DNA of 64,000 nucleotides, from contig NZ_JAALJH010000028.1 in assembly GCF_011064615.1 (NCBI RefSeq), forward strand, positions 33,001 through 97,000. Direction: 5' to 3'. The stretch's first letter is position 1, and the number at the start of each line of letters is the position of its first letter. Origin of the DNA: Aquisphaera insulae. Lineage in GTDB: Bacteria; Planctomycetota; Planctomycetia; Isosphaerales; Isosphaeraceae. Below are positions 1-11,261 of this stretch, piece by piece. A program made the translations under genes and the position numbers. The notes beneath the pieces are model-generated. The model saw nothing but the letters and a program-made list of their open reading frames with translations. It did not search any database and was not told the origin of the DNA.

Positions 1-873
<873 letters not shown>

Positions 874-911
874 GCGGTGGGCTCTCTCGTGGTCGGACGT
901 CTCGGGGAAGG

Positions 912-1388
912 TCAGTGGATCTCGACCTCGGCCGGGGAGAGGACCGAGGTCTCGTCGCGAGTGGCCGGTAGCGAGGGCAGGTGCACCGCGCTCACGCGCC
1001 AGCCGTGGTGCTTGAGGACACCGCGGAACGGCGGCTTGCCGTCCACGTTGCCGATCAGGCGGATCGCGGCGGGGTCGAAGTCCGCCGGCACGTTCACGGG
1101 CGATTCCTCGGGCCCATGCAGGATCGGCTCGATGGTCAGGTAATCGCGGAGCGACTTGCGGCAGCCCCGGTGGATGTCCCGCACCGCCGCGCCGATCTGC
1201 GCGTCTCCATAGGCATCGATGTCCTCCTGGAGGAAGTCCACGAGCCGCCCGTCGCGCTGGAGGACCGCCAGGATCCTCAGGTCCGGCCCCGTCGGCGCCG
1301 GGGAAAAGAGCGGCTCCACCCGCTCGGCAAAGGCCGCATCCGTCAACGTCCGCCAGAAGGTTTTCAGGGAGAGGAGGAATCGATTCAA
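912..1388 (-). CDS. DUF2760 domain protein, partner of the adjacent Hsp70
   Basis: This 158-residue soluble protein starts at a TTG codon (1388), with a GAGG stretch eight bases upstream. It matches the DUF2760 family in length and pattern: an N-terminal helix, a central segment with RILAVLQRDGRLVDFLQED, and a C-terminal half containing NVDGKPPFRGVLKHHGW. The biochemical role of the family is unknown. Its genes are often found directly upstream of divergent Hsp70 genes, as here, which suggests a cochaperone or regulatory partner. That role is inferred from position only. No signal peptide or membrane segment is visible. Confidence 0.75.
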   Translation of the reverse strand: MNRFLLSLKTFWRTLTDAAFAERVEPLFSPAPTGPDLRILAVLQRDGRLVDFLQEDIDAYGDAQIGAAVRDIHRGCRKSLRDYLTIEPILHGPEESPVNVPADFDPAAIRLIGNVDGKPPFRGVLKHHGWRVSAVHLPSLPATRDETSVLSPAEVEIH

Positions 1389-1626
1389 GTGTCGGACCTC
1401 GTGCTCGCGCCCTTGCGGGGATTTTTTGGGTGAGCCCCGTGTCTTTGGGCTCGGGTCGCTCAGGAAGTTCCCATCTTAACATCCGACCACATGAAGGGAA
1501 ACGGCACCAACTAACGGCGGCTACCGGGCGCCGGCCTCGCCACCCGCTTGACCGAGGCGCCGAGAGCCCTTCCAATGCGGAAACCGTCTGCGTCCTCGCC
1601 GACACCGCCACAGGATGGTCCCTCCC

Positions 1627-2883
1627 ATGAGACAGCCCCTCCCGCTCCGCCTCGCGTCCCTGCTCGCGCTCGTCCCGTTTCTCCCGTCTGTCATCGCCGA
1701 CGACGGTTCGCTCCCCTCCGCGAAGGCGACTCGTGACTATCGCTTCGACCGGACGATCTCCCGCCCGGTCCTGGAGAACTACCTGTCGCGATCGATCACG
1801 ATGGAGGGGCTCCTGAACGGCCGCGGGGACCTCGATGACAACATACGGATGCTCCGGGAGACCGGCGCGAAGTTCATCGGCCGGGCGCTCTGCCTCTGGG
1901 GGAACGAGGCCAACCTGATGGGCAACCTCGAGCGCGCGAGGTCTCAGGTCCCGAAGGTCCTGGCGGCGGATCCGGAGATGGTCCTCCAGGGCTGCATCTT
2001 CGAGATCGTCACCACGCAGGTTGATCGCGTCCCCGTGCCCGACTGGGCGTTCGCCGCCTTCGGCCGGGCCGCGGAGGCCCGGAATTTCCGCTACGCCGAC
2101 ATGCTCTTTGCCGACGGACGGTTCGCGGACCACTGGCGACGCGGGGAGTCGGTGCCGGACGTCAGCCGCCCGGAGACGAAGCTCTATTTCTACTTCCTGG
2201 CCCGGTCCTTCCTCGACGCCGGCCTCGAGGCGCTCCACCTGGGACAGGTCGAGCTGATGGACCGGAACGACAGCAAACACGACCATTACGCGGAGCTGCT
2301 CGGCAAGATCAGGGCCTATGCGGCCGCCCATTCCAGGCGCCACCTGGTGCTCTGCGACGCCCACGTCCCGAGCGGCGGGCTCGTCCGCGACGGCCGCCTG
2401 CTCCTGGATTCGCACGCGTTCCCGCTCCGGATCAAGGAGGTCCCCGCCAAGCCCCGCGATGGCGTCCTCGAGGTCGGCTTCATCGACAGCCTGTACGGCC
2501 GGAGCAAGGGAGGGATCACGCCCAGCGGCTGGGAATGCGAGCACCTGCCGTACCTGGGCGAGATCGACAACTGGGGCGTCAGCAATCATCCCGGCGAGCC
2601 GGGCCAGGGGGGCGTCTGGGTCTGGGGCTACGACGAGATCACCTGGTTCGCCCTCCAGCCGGCCGAGTACCGCTCGCTCTGGCTGCAATACGCCTGGGAT
2701 TGGCTCAGACACGCCGATCCGGCCGCCCACCTGCAGATGCCCGGCAGCCGCACGCTGAGCCCCGGTCGCGGCCGGGCTCCGCACTGGTACTACGCCAACA
2801 GGCCGAGCGCCGCGGTCCCCGAGGGCTTCGGCGACGAGCGGGCCATCCGCGCCATCTGGGCGGCCGACGCTCAGCCTCGTTGA
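1627..2883 (+). CDS. Secreted protein of unknown function, TIM-barrel/glycosidase-like
   Basis: This is a 418-residue protein with an N-terminal signal peptide (MRQPLPLRLASLLALVPFLP, cleavage probably near residues 23-25). I chose the ATG at 1627 over the in-frame ATG at 1615 because it places the positive charge directly before the hydrophobic core. The mature part has regularly spaced aromatic and acidic residues and alternating helix and strand patterns resembling a glycoside-hydrolase barrel: an early segment on a repeated 'reward or task' list (RGDLDDNIRMLRETGAKFIG), and a late WVWGYDEITWFALQP segment. I cannot name a family or catalytic residues. The last 13 bases overlap the convergent methyltransferase gene. 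Confidence 0.6.
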   Translation: MRQPLPLRLASLLALVPFLPSVIADDGSLPSAKATRDYRFDRTISRPVLENYLSRSITMEGLLNGRGDLDDNIRMLRETGAKFIGRALCLWGNEANLMGNLERARSQVPKVLAADPEMVLQGCIFEIVTTQVDRVPVPDWAFAAFGRAAEARNFRYADMLFADGRFADHWRRGESVPDVSRPETKLYFYFLARSFLDAGLEALHLGQVELMDRNDSKHDHYAELLGKIRAYAAAHSRRHLVLCDAHVPSGGLVRDGRLLLDSHAFPLRIKEVPAKPRDGVLEVGFIDSLYGRSKGGITPSGWECEHLPYLGEIDNWGVSNHPGEPGQGGVWVWGYDEITWFALQPAEYRSLWLQYAWDWLRHADPAAHLQMPGSRTLSPGRGRAPHWYYANRPSAAVPEGFGDERAIRAIWAADAQPR

Positions 2884-3533
2884 GAGACCTCGAGCCCGTC
2901 ATCGATCGGGATGTGCACGGTCGTGTAACCGTTGGCCGGGTCGCGGATGTAGTCGATGTAGGGCCGGAGCGCCTCGACCTGGAGGTCGATGTCGTCGGCC
3001 ACCACGAACGAGGAGGGCGGCAGCTTCGGCTCCAGCAGTTTCAGGACCGGAAGATACAGGTATTTCCAGCCGTCGAGCAGGAGGACGTCAATGTCCTCGT
3101 CGATCGGCGCGAGGGTCTGCCGTGCGTCCCCCTCGCGGATCTCGACGTGATCGAGGAGGCCGGCGATCCGGAGGTTCTCGGAGGCGCGGCGGATCTTGGA
3201 CGGGTCGAGCTCGGTCGTGATCACGCGGCCCACGCCCGAGTCCTTGACGGCGGCGGCCAGGTAGATCGTCGACAGCCCGAACGAGAGCCCGAATTCGACC
3301 ACGAGCCGCGCCGGCCTGGCCCGGATGAGCTGGTAGAGGAGCCGGCCCGAGGCGGGCGAGACCGGCATGTACGCCTCCGACAGCAACGCGGCGACCTTCG
3401 GATCCTCGCGCGACGCGCCACCTTTCTCGAGCTGGCCGACGACGGCGAAGATGCCCGGGTCGCGTTCGTCCGCCTCGCGGAAGAGCCGCTCCAGGAGCGA
3501 GCGGACCGGTTCGGTCTCGAGGGTCGTCGGCAT
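2871..3533 (-). CDS. Class I SAM-dependent O-methyltransferase (Methyltransf_24/CmcI-like)
   Basis: The 220-residue protein has a Rossmann-type SAM fold. Motif I is LVVEFGLSFGLSTIYLAAAV (about residues 83-102), the acidic end of beta-2 is ITTELDPSKI, and the motif around GDARQTL (about 136-142) and DIDVLLLDGWKYLY follow as in caffeoyl-CoA-type O-methyltransferases. An N-terminal helical segment precedes the fold. The substrate cannot be told. An AGAAGGA ribosome binding site lies just upstream of the ATG. The gene converges on the secreted-protein gene and the two overlap by 13 bases, which leaves no room for a terminator between them. Confidence 0.8.
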   Translation of the reverse strand: MPTTLETEPVRSLLERLFREADERDPGIFAVVGQLEKGGASREDPKVAALLSEAYMPVSPASGRLLYQLIRARPARLVVEFGLSFGLSTIYLAAAVKDSGVGRVITTELDPSKIRRASENLRIAGLLDHVEIREGDARQTLAPIDEDIDVLLLDGWKYLYLPVLKLLEPKLPPSSFVVADDIDLQVEALRPYIDYIRDPANGYTTVHIPIDDGLEVSQRG

Positions 3534-3584
3534 GTCCTTTTTCCTTCTGGCGAGGACTCGGCGGCGGTGGCAAGCGAAGTCGGC

Positions 3585-4352
3585 TCAGGCCCCCGGAGAG
3601 GCTAAGGCGATCTCGGTCGCCCATCTGGCGTCATTCGCGCAGAGCGGCGGTCCTGGCGGCGTGTCGTAGACGTACCGTGCGTAACGGCCGGCGTCGTGGA
3701 CGCGGTGGAACAAATCCTGGAGGCGAAGGATCGCGTCTCGGTCCGGGGCACGCAAGGGGATCGGGATGATTGGCAGCGAATCTCGGAGGCCGATCGGCCA
3801 GAAGTCGGCTTCCGGACGTTTCTCCGCCCGGCTGACGACGACCGAGTAGTCACAATCCGGCCGATCCGGTGAGGGCATCGGCTCGCCGCCCCGGAGCAGG
3901 TCGATCTCGACGAGACTCGCCGTGCTCACAAGAACCTGGTCTCGCTTGCGGACGTGCTGATCGCGGTGCCGGCCCTTGTTCGTCGGGCTCAGCAACTCCA
4001 GGACCGTGACCAGTCCTCGGGACGAGCGGTCGCGGATCTCGAGGTATGCCTGAGTTTCGACGTCCGGCCACGGGATCGTGATTCGCGTGGGTGCTTCGAG
4101 GACGGCAAGGCCGGCTGCCGGGCCTTCGCCCCTCTCGGCTCGTTCGACACCGATGTCGGCACGCGGGCCGGCACGATGGGGAAGCCCGGGCGAATCCTGC
4201 ACGTAGAGATGTTCCTCGATCTTCACGAGATACCGAGGATCGATCTGGTCGGCGATCGCCTCGGCAATCCGATCGAGGAACCGATGGTGGAAGTCGGGCC
4301 AGACATCGTCGCGCTCGAGATACGGATTCATGCCCGGGAACGGTGATGGCAT
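3585..4352 (-). CDS. DUF4058 family protein
   Basis: The 255-residue protein begins MPSPFPGMNPYLE, the hallmark start of DUF4058, so I chose the ATG at 4352 rather than the upstream in-frame one at 4379. The family is expanded in planctomycetes and cyanobacteria and has no assigned function. Later parts of the family pattern are also present: WPDFHHRFL, a central YLEIRD segment, and VTVLELLSPTNKGR followed by KRDQVL. The conserved charged residues in the LELLSP-NK region are compatible with a nuclease-like fold, but that is speculative. No signal peptide is present. Confidence 0.85.
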   Translation of the reverse strand: MPSPFPGMNPYLERDDVWPDFHHRFLDRIAEAIADQIDPRYLVKIEEHLYVQDSPGLPHRAGPRADIGVERAERGEGPAAGLAVLEAPTRITIPWPDVETQAYLEIRDRSSRGLVTVLELLSPTNKGRHRDQHVRKRDQVLVSTASLVEIDLLRGGEPMPSPDRPDCDYSVVVSRAEKRPEADFWPIGLRDSLPIIPIPLRAPDRDAILRLQDLFHRVHDAGRYARYVYDTPPGPPLCANDARWATEIALASPGA

Positions 4353-4543
4353 CGTTGTGCACTCGTGGTCGAGGGCCATTGAGCCGAGGCCTTGTCATCT
4401 CCCTTCAGCCTACCACGATACCGCGACCGCGGGCAAAACCGGCCGCCGCCGTTGCCGAATTCCGCCGGCCTCGGCAACAATCGTCGCTGGGCGGCGAACA
4501 CGCTCCCATGGACCGAGGTTTCTCGACGAGGAGTGGAGCTGGC

Positions 4544-5494
4544 ATGCTGAGTATCCGCGACCTGGTGAAGGTCTATCCCGGGCCCGTCGCCGCGCTCCAG
4601 GGGATCGATCTGGATGTGGGCCAGGGCATGTTCGGGCTGCTCGGGCCCAATGGGGCGGGGAAGACGACCCTGATGCGGATCCTCGCCGGGCTGCTCGAGG
4701 CCACGTCCGGCTCGGCGACGCTCGACGGCACGTCGATCCTCGACGACCCGGCCGGCGTCTGGGGACAGCTCGGCTACCTGCCGCAGGATTTCGGCTTCTT
4801 CCCCCACCTCACGGGGACGAAGATGCTCAGGTACCTGCTGCGGCTCAAGGGGGTCACCGGTCCTCGCGGCCTGAATCCTCTCTGCGACGAGCTGCTCGAG
4901 AAGGTGAACCTCTCGTATGCCGCCGGGCGCAAGGTGAAGACCTACTCCGGCGGCATGAGGCAGCGGCTGGGCATCGCGCAGGCGATCGCCGGCAATCCGC
5001 GGCTGATCATCGTCGACGAGCCGACCGCCGGGCTCGACCCCGAGGAGCGGCTGCGGTTCTACCGGCTCCTCTCCGAGCTGGCGGAGGACCGGATCGTCCT
5101 CCTCTCCACCCACATCGTCGAGGACGTGGCCGTCCTCTGCCCGCGATTCGCCATCGTCCGCCGCGGCCGGCTCGTGGCGAACACGACGCCCGCCGAGGCC
5201 CGCCGCTGGCTCTCCGGCACGCTCTTCGAGGGGACCCTGCCCGCGGGGACGCTCCCCGAGATCCTCCGCGGACCTGGCCGCTGCGTCACCCAGTCGTATC
5301 TCGTTGAGGGCCAGGACCGCGTCCGCATCCATCAGCCGGAGGGAGACCCGCCCCCGGGCTTCTCGCCCGTCTCGCCGACGCTGGAAGACGCCTACATGCT
5401 CATGATTCAGGGGAATCAACGGCCGCCGGGGGGTACGCCGGAACCGGCCACCGCCACTGACGCCGCCGCCCCGGTCGCGGGAGGCCTCTCGTGA
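4544..5494 (+). CDS. ABC transporter ATP-binding protein
   Basis: This 316-residue ABC ATPase has Walker A GPNGAGKT (residues 34-41), a Q-loop at GYLPQDFGF, the signature YSGGMRQRLGIAQA, Walker B LIIVDEP and the switch histidine in LLSTHIVEDV. A C-terminal extension of about 90 residues with a Pro-rich tail follows, typical of ATPases paired with ABC-2 permeases. I chose the ATG at 4544, preceded by a GAGGAGTGGAG ribosome binding site, over upstream in-frame starts. Its stop overlaps the GTG start of the permease/peptidase gene (GTGA), so the two are translationally coupled and should form one transporter. The substrate is unknown. Confidence 0.92.
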   Translation: MLSIRDLVKVYPGPVAALQGIDLDVGQGMFGLLGPNGAGKTTLMRILAGLLEATSGSATLDGTSILDDPAGVWGQLGYLPQDFGFFPHLTGTKMLRYLLRLKGVTGPRGLNPLCDELLEKVNLSYAAGRKVKTYSGGMRQRLGIAQAIAGNPRLIIVDEPTAGLDPEERLRFYRLLSELAEDRIVLLSTHIVEDVAVLCPRFAIVRRGRLVANTTPAEARRWLSGTLFEGTLPAGTLPEILRGPGRCVTQSYLVEGQDRVRIHQPEGDPPPGFSPVSPTLEDAYMLMIQGNQRPPGGTPEPATATDAAAPVAGGLS

Positions 5495-8400
5495 CCGATC
5501 TCACCCCCTCGCGGCCCGCGGCCGCCGCCACGCGCCTCAGCCTCCGCCGCTTCCTGACCGTGTTCGCCGGCGAATTCGGCCAGCAGGTGCGCAAGCCGAC
5601 GGTCCTGGTCTGGTGCGGACTCCTCGTCCTGCTCGCGTGGGGGATGTCCTCGGGATCCGTCCGGATCCAGAGCGGGGACTCCGGCGTGGGCGGGACCAAG
5701 GCCTGGCTGACGTCCGAGTTCGCCGTGGCGATGCAACTGGCCATGCTCACGCCGCTGGTCTCCAGCTTCTTCCTCGCCATCCTCTCGGGCATGACCATCC
5801 TCCACGACGAGGAATGGCGGCTCGGCGACGTCCTCCACGCCACGTCGTTGCGGCCGGGTGAGTACATCTGGGGGAAATACCTGGCCGTCCTCTCGATCGG
5901 CCTCCTCGTCCTGGCGCTCCAACTGGCGGCCATGGTCTTCTTCAACCACGTCGTCCCGAACGCCGCGGCCAAGGACCTCCGCGGGCCGCTCCACGCGATC
6001 AACTACATCCGGCCGGCGCTGTCGATCTCGGTCCCGCTCCTGGTCTTCCTGTCGGGCGTGTCGATGTTCGTCGGCGAGCGATCCCGGCGGCCTGTCCTGG
6101 TCTTCCTGCTGCCGCTGGCGATGTTCATGTTCGACATCTTCTTCCTCTGGAGCTGGTCCCCCGGCTGGCTCGATCCGCGGCTCAACCGCCTCCTGATGTG
6201 GCTCGACATCGGCGGCTTCCGCTGGCTCCAGGAGACGTGGCTGAAAGTGGACCGGGGCGCGGCCTTCTACAACAATTCGCCCATCCCGCCCGACCCGGGA
6301 TTCCTCATCAGCCGAATCGTGCTCGTGGTCGCCGGGCTGGCCGCCGTGGCCTGGACCCGTTCGCATTTCGCGGCCATGGTGCGCGGACTCGTCGGCCGGC
6401 GCAAGCGTGCGGCGCTCGCCGACGCCGTGATCCAGTCGGAGGGAGCCGTCGGGGATGAGCTCGGAGTCGGTGCGACGCAGGCCGCCTCGCCGCTCGCCGC
6501 CCTCGAGATGACGTGTCGCCGGCCGGGCTTCCTCGCCGGGGCGATCTCCGTCGCGCAGGTGGAGCTCGCCGCGCTGTTGACCAGCCCGGGGATCTACCTG
6601 TTCGCGGCGCTCATCCTGCTTCAGACCTACGAGGTGGCCGTCTCGCGGGTCGGGTTCCTGGACACGTCGTTCCTGGTGACCCCCGGCAACTTCGCCATGA
6701 GCTCGATGAACCCGCTGGTGACGTGCACGTGCCTGCTCCTGCTCTTCTACTCGGTGGATTCGTTCGAGCGCGAGCGGGCCACCCGGCTGGCGGCCATCGC
6801 CTTCGCCACGCCGGTCCGGACCGGCTCGATGATCCTGGGGAAGGCCGTGGCCCAGGCGGCCGTCGCGATGGTGATCGTCGCGGCCACCGCGCTGGCGGGA
6901 TACATCGCGATCCTCGTTCAGGGGAAGGTGCCATTCTCCGTCCGCCCCTTCGTCATCGTCTGGGGCCTCCTGGCGCTCCCCTCGCTGGCGGCCTGGGCGT
7001 GCTTCGTCATGGCCGTCCAGTCCCTGACGAAAAACCGCTACGCGACCTACGCGATCGGCCTGGCGACGATCACCTTCACCGCCTATCGACTGTTCACGGG
7101 CGAGATCAACTGGGTGGGCAACTGGCCGCTCTGGAGCGCGACGAGCTGGAGCGACATCAGCGTCCTCGAGCTCGACCGCCGGGCCCTGGTCCTCAGCCGG
7201 CTGCTGGCCGTCGGCCTGGCGGTCGGGCTCGTGGCGGCGACGGCCCGCTATTTCGGCCGGCGCGAGGCCGATCCGGTGCGGATCATCCAGCGATTGCGGC
7301 CCCGCTCCATCCTCGGCACGGGCCTTCGACTGGCAGGCTGGGGCTCGCTGGCGCTGGTCGCCGGCCTCTGGCTGGCCCTCGAGGTCTCGTGGGGCTACGG
7401 GGGCGAGGCCGCGAAGAAGCAGCAGAAGGATTACTGGCGGAAGAACCTGGCGACCTTCCACGACGCGAAGGTCCCGGACATCACCCACGTCGACCTCGAC
7501 CTGGAGCTCTTCCCGGAGACCGGCCGTTTCCGGGCCTCGGGGACCTACGACCTGACGAACCCGAATGAAGCCCCGCTGCGGCAGGTCACCCTCACCGGGG
7601 GGATGAACTGGGAAAAGCTCACCTGGACCCTCGACGGCCGGCCCTACGAGCCGGCCGACCGCTCGAAGCTCTATGTCTTCACCCCCGAAGCCCCCCTGCC
7701 CCGGCACGGGTCGGTCAAGATCGGCTTCCATCACGAGGGGGCCGTCCCCCGCGGGATCAGCAAGAAGGGGGGCTCGCTGATGGAGTTCATCCTCCCGTCG
7801 TCGGTCGTGCTCACGAGCTTCACGCCGACGTTCGTGCCGGTGGTCGGGTTCGTCGAGCAGCTCGGGGTGGACGACGACAACAAGTTCGACTCGAAGGAGT
7901 ATCCCGACGACTTCTTCGAGGGGCAGACCGATTCCGGCCTCGGCCCGAGGAGCCCGTTCACCACCCGGATCCGGATCACGGGCCCGGCGGACTTCACGCT
8001 CAATTCGGTCGGGACGCAGGTCGCCGACGAGGTCCGGGACGGCCGCCGCACGACGACCTGGGAGAGCGACCAGCCGGTCAGCTTCTTCAACGTCGTCGCC
8101 GGCCGCTGGGACGTCGATCGGGGCGAGGGGACCGCGGTCTTCCACCACCCGCCCCACGCCTACAACGTGGCCGAGATGCTCGCCTCGCTCGACGCCGCGC
8201 GGAAGTACTATTCCGAGTGGTTCTATCCGTTCCCCTGGAAGGAGCTGAAGCTCAGCGAGTTCCCCAACCTGGCGACCTACGCCCAGGGCTTCCCCACCAA
8301 CATCACGTTCTCCGAGGGGATCGGCTTCCTGACCGAGGACAGCGCGGAGATCCACGCCCCCTTCGAGATCACGGCGCACGAGGCCGCCCACCAGTGGTGG

Positions 8401-9138
8401 GGGAGCATCGTCAGCCCGGGCAAGGGGCCCGGCGGCAACGTCCTCTCCGAGGGGACGTCGCACTTCTCGACGATCCTCCTGGTCGAGCGGGCGAAGGGCC
8501 TGAACGCCCGGATTGACCTGTGCAAGCGCCTGGAATCGAGCTACGCGAAGAGCCGAAAGGCGGACTCGGAGCGTCCGCTCGTCAAGCTCGACGGCTCGCG
8601 CGACGGCGACACGACCGTCACGTACGACAAGGGGGGCTGGGCCTTCTGGATGCTGATGAACCGGATGGGCCGCGACCGGGCCATGCAGGGGCTGCACGCC
8701 TTCTTCAAGGCATACCACAACAACCCGGATCACCCCGTGATCCAGGACTTCCTGGCCGCGATGCGTCCGTTCGCCGCCGATCCGGCGGACTTCGACGCCT
8801 TCGCCCGCCAGTGGTTCCGCGAGGTGGTCCTCCCCGAGTACCGCCTCCACGACCCGAAGAAGGTGGCCGAGGGGGACCGCTGGAAGGTGACCGTCCGCCT
8901 GGAGAACGCCGGCACCGGGATCATGCCCGTCGAGGTCGCCGCCACCCGCGGCAAGCGTTTCGACACGAAGGGCCAGCCCTCTGCCGACTACCTCGAGGCT
9001 CGCGCCACGGCCTCGCCGGGGGCCGGCGAATCGAAGGAGGTGACGATCGATTGCCCCTTCGAGCCGGAGGAGATCGTCGTCGATCCCGACGCGATGGTCC
9101 TGCAGCTCCAGCGGAAGACGGCGACGACGCGGTTCTGA
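5491..9138 (+). CDS. ABC-2 permease fused to an M1-family metallopeptidase domain
   Basis: The 1215-residue protein starts at a GTG overlapping the stop of the ATPase gene. Residues 1 to about 640 are two ABC-2-type membrane halves with many hydrophobic segments, including stretches near 45-65, 90-112, 130-155, 355-380 and 450-475. Residues from about 665 to the end resemble M1 (gluzincin) aminopeptidases. The zinc motif is HEAAH (H963, E964, H967), with the third ligand probably E983 in LSEGTSHF. The spacing between the second His and this Glu is 19 residues, one more than the usual 18. The topology suggests that the peptidase faces the periplasm and acts on something moved or tethered by the transporter. 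Fusions of this kind are known in Bacteroidetes and planctomycetes, but their substrates are not. Confidence 0.9.
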   Translation: MTDLTPSRPAAAATRLSLRRFLTVFAGEFGQQVRKPTVLVWCGLLVLLAWGMSSGSVRIQSGDSGVGGTKAWLTSEFAVAMQLAMLTPLVSSFFLAILSGMTILHDEEWRLGDVLHATSLRPGEYIWGKYLAVLSIGLLVLALQLAAMVFFNHVVPNAAAKDLRGPLHAINYIRPALSISVPLLVFLSGVSMFVGERSRRPVLVFLLPLAMFMFDIFFLWSWSPGWLDPRLNRLLMWLDIGGFRWLQETWLKVDRGAAFYNNSPIPPDPGFLISRIVLVVAGLAAVAWTRSHFAAMVRGLVGRRKRAALADAVIQSEGAVGDELGVGATQAASPLAALEMTCRRPGFLAGAISVAQVELAALLTSPGIYLFAALILLQTYEVAVSRVGFLDTSFLVTPGNFAMSSMNPLVTCTCLLLLFYSVDSFERERATRLAAIAFATPVRTGSMILGKAVAQAAVAMVIVAATALAGYIAILVQGKVPFSVRPFVIVWGLLALPSLAAWACFVMAVQSLTKNRYATYAIGLATITFTAYRLFTGEINWVGNWPLWSATSWSDISVLELDRRALVLSRLLAVGLAVGLVAATARYFGRREADPVRIIQRLRPRSILGTGLRLAGWGSLALVAGLWLALEVSWGYGGEAAKKQQKDYWRKNLATFHDAKVPDITHVDLDLELFPETGRFRASGTYDLTNPNEAPLRQVTLTGGMNWEKLTWTLDGRPYEPADRSKLYVFTPEAPLPRHGSVKIGFHHEGAVPRGISKKGGSLMEFILPSSVVLTSFTPTFVPVVGFVEQLGVDDDNKFDSKEYPDDFFEGQTDSGLGPRSPFTTRIRITGPADFTLNSVGTQVADEVRDGRRTTTWESDQPVSFFNVVAGRWDVDRGEGTAVFHHPPHAYNVAEMLASLDAARKYYSEWFYPFPWKELKLSEFPNLATYAQGFPTNITFSEGIGFLTEDSAEIHAPFEITAHEAAHQWWGSIVSPGKGPGGNVLSEGTSHFSTILLVERAKGLNARIDLCKRLESSYAKSRKADSERPLVKLDGSRDGDTTVTYDKGGWAFWMLMNRMGRDRAMQGLHAFFKAYHNNPDHPVIQDFLAAMRPFAADPADFDAFARQWFREVVLPEYRLHDPKKVAEGDRWKVTVRLENAGTGIMPVEVAATRGKRFDTKGQPSADYLEARATASPGAGESKEVTIDCPFEPEEIVVDPDAMVLQLQRKTATTRF

Positions 9139-9159
9139 GGATCGGCCCCGGCGATGTGA

Positions 9160-9765
9160 TCAGTCGGCCGTGCGCCGCGGTAGCAAGTCGGCGACGGCGA
9201 TCCGGGCGATGGCCGCGCCGTCGAGTATCAGCTCGACCGAGGCGCCCTCGGGAAGGATCTCGACGCCGGCTGGCGTGTAGACCTCAAGCCGGCGATCGGG
9301 GATGTTCACGACCCAATAAGCTGGATAACCCTCGGCCAGGAAGACGGCCGCCCGGCGGCGATCTTCGAACAACGAGCTATCGCCGATCTCGACGACAAGG
9401 GCGACGTCCGCCGGGCCGGGTGCCCGCTCCAGGTAGTCGTCCGCCTCGCCCCGCGTCACCGACAGATCCGGCTCCGGCATGCCCGCGGAAGACGGCATCC
9501 GGATCGGCAACTCGGTCCCGACGAACCAGCCGGGGGGCAACATCCGCTCGATCGCCTGCAGGCCCTTGACCGACGACGCGCAGTGCCTCCGCCCCTTGGT
9601 CATCTTCCGGACCAACCTCCCCTCGAAGAGCTCAATCGGCGCCCCCTCCTCGATCGCCCCCGAGTCGATCCACCCTTCGTACTCCGCCAGGCTGATGCGC
9701 CCAGGCGGGGCCGATCGCGCCGTCGCAGTCGCCTCGGCCTGGCCGGTCGTCGATACTGTGGACAT
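9160..9765 (-). CDS. Uma2 family (DUF820) PD-(D/E)xK-fold protein
   Basis: This 201-residue protein shows the DUF820/Uma2 pattern: an N-terminal SLAEYEGW helix, IELFEGRLVRKMTKG, PEPDLSVTRGEADDY (D100) and VALVVEIGDSS (E126), followed by the conserved Tyr-Trp segment GYPAYWVVNIPDRRLEVY. The fold is that of restriction-endonuclease-like proteins, and D100 and E126 occupy the metal-site positions. The cellular role of the family is unknown despite the Uma2 endonuclease label. The start at 9765 is preceded by AAAGGTGG and avoids an unrelated 53-residue upstream extension. The gene converges on the permease/peptidase gene with a 21-base gap. Confidence 0.85.
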   Translation of the reverse strand: MSTVSTTGQAEATATARSAPPGRISLAEYEGWIDSGAIEEGAPIELFEGRLVRKMTKGRRHCASSVKGLQAIERMLPPGWFVGTELPIRMPSSAGMPEPDLSVTRGEADDYLERAPGPADVALVVEIGDSSLFEDRRRAAVFLAEGYPAYWVVNIPDRRLEVYTPAGVEILPEGASVELILDGAAIARIAVADLLPRRTAD

Positions 9766-9988
9766 CTGGCACCACCTTTGGAGTGGGCGTGAAGGAGAGA
9801 ATCCCTTCGACCGTGGCCGCCATACCGGGTGGGAACACGGCACGCAGAAACGCAAGCAGTCGGCACGTGAGGCCTGGCGGGAAGTGTTGTAGCAGGCGAG
9901 GAGAGCTGTCTGGATTCGGTTCAATCAATACGAAGAGCTACAGAGAGCCCGCGGGCCTGGACCATGCTTCGTGGCTGTTCAATCCAAG

Positions 9989-10062
<74 letters not shown>

Positions 10063-10085
10063 GTCGTGCTGCTCGACGTGAGATC

Positions 10086-10114
10086 ATCGTAGCGATCCGA
10101 CCTCGTGCTGGCAA
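10086..10114 (-). promoter_or_regulatory. Sigma70-type promoter of tRNA-Arg
   Basis: On the minus strand, TTGCCA (5 of 6 matches to the -35 consensus) is followed after exactly 17 bases by TACGAT (4 of 6 to the -10). The -10 ends 24 bases before the first tRNA base, so transcription would start about 16 bases upstream of the mature 5' end. Confidence 0.6.
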
Positions 10115-10205
10115 GGGGCCGATGCCCGTGCATTCGTTCGGACACGCGGCGCGGAGGCGGGGTTCGCCGCGGCTAGCATGGACTCCGACGCGGGCTCGGT
10201 AACGG

Positions 10206-10234
10206 TTGCATCGGGTTTGCCGGGCGCGCATAAT
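10206..10234 (+). promoter_or_regulatory. Candidate sigma70 promoter of the Gld-like ABC operon
   Basis: TTGCAT at 10206 and CATAAT at 10229 are separated by 17 bases and point toward the ATPase gene that starts 200 bases downstream. The rest of the 371-base gap between the tRNA and this operon (10063-10433) shows only this site and the tRNA promoter. The roughly 190-base untranslated leader is long but shows no structure I can name. Confidence 0.45.
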
Positions 10235-10433
10235 GAACCCCTTCGGACGCCGCTCGTAGTAATCAACGGAGAGCGGCCGGCCGCCGCGTTCGATGTACCG
10301 GTGATGCAGCCGATCCGTGGGCGGGCTCCCCCTTGACCGCGCCCGAGGCAAGATCGGCTCGCCCGGCGAGAGATTGGGATCCGGCCCGCGACGGCCGGCG
10401 AGTGGATTCGTGGCCTGGGAGGAAGTTGTCGGC

Positions 10434-11162
<729 letters not shown>

Positions 11163-11261
11163 CGCGACGCGCACGACCGGGCCACCCCCACCAGGCACAT
11201 TGTCAGTCAGGACAGGCCGGAGGCGACGTCCGACGGCCAACTTTCCCAGAGGATCCCCGCG

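Noticed and set aside
5416..8850. 1144-codon open frame on the minus strand
   Set aside because: It lies opposite the permease/peptidase gene, is extremely rich in Arg, Glu and Gly, and has no domain pattern; it is a high-GC antisense shadow.
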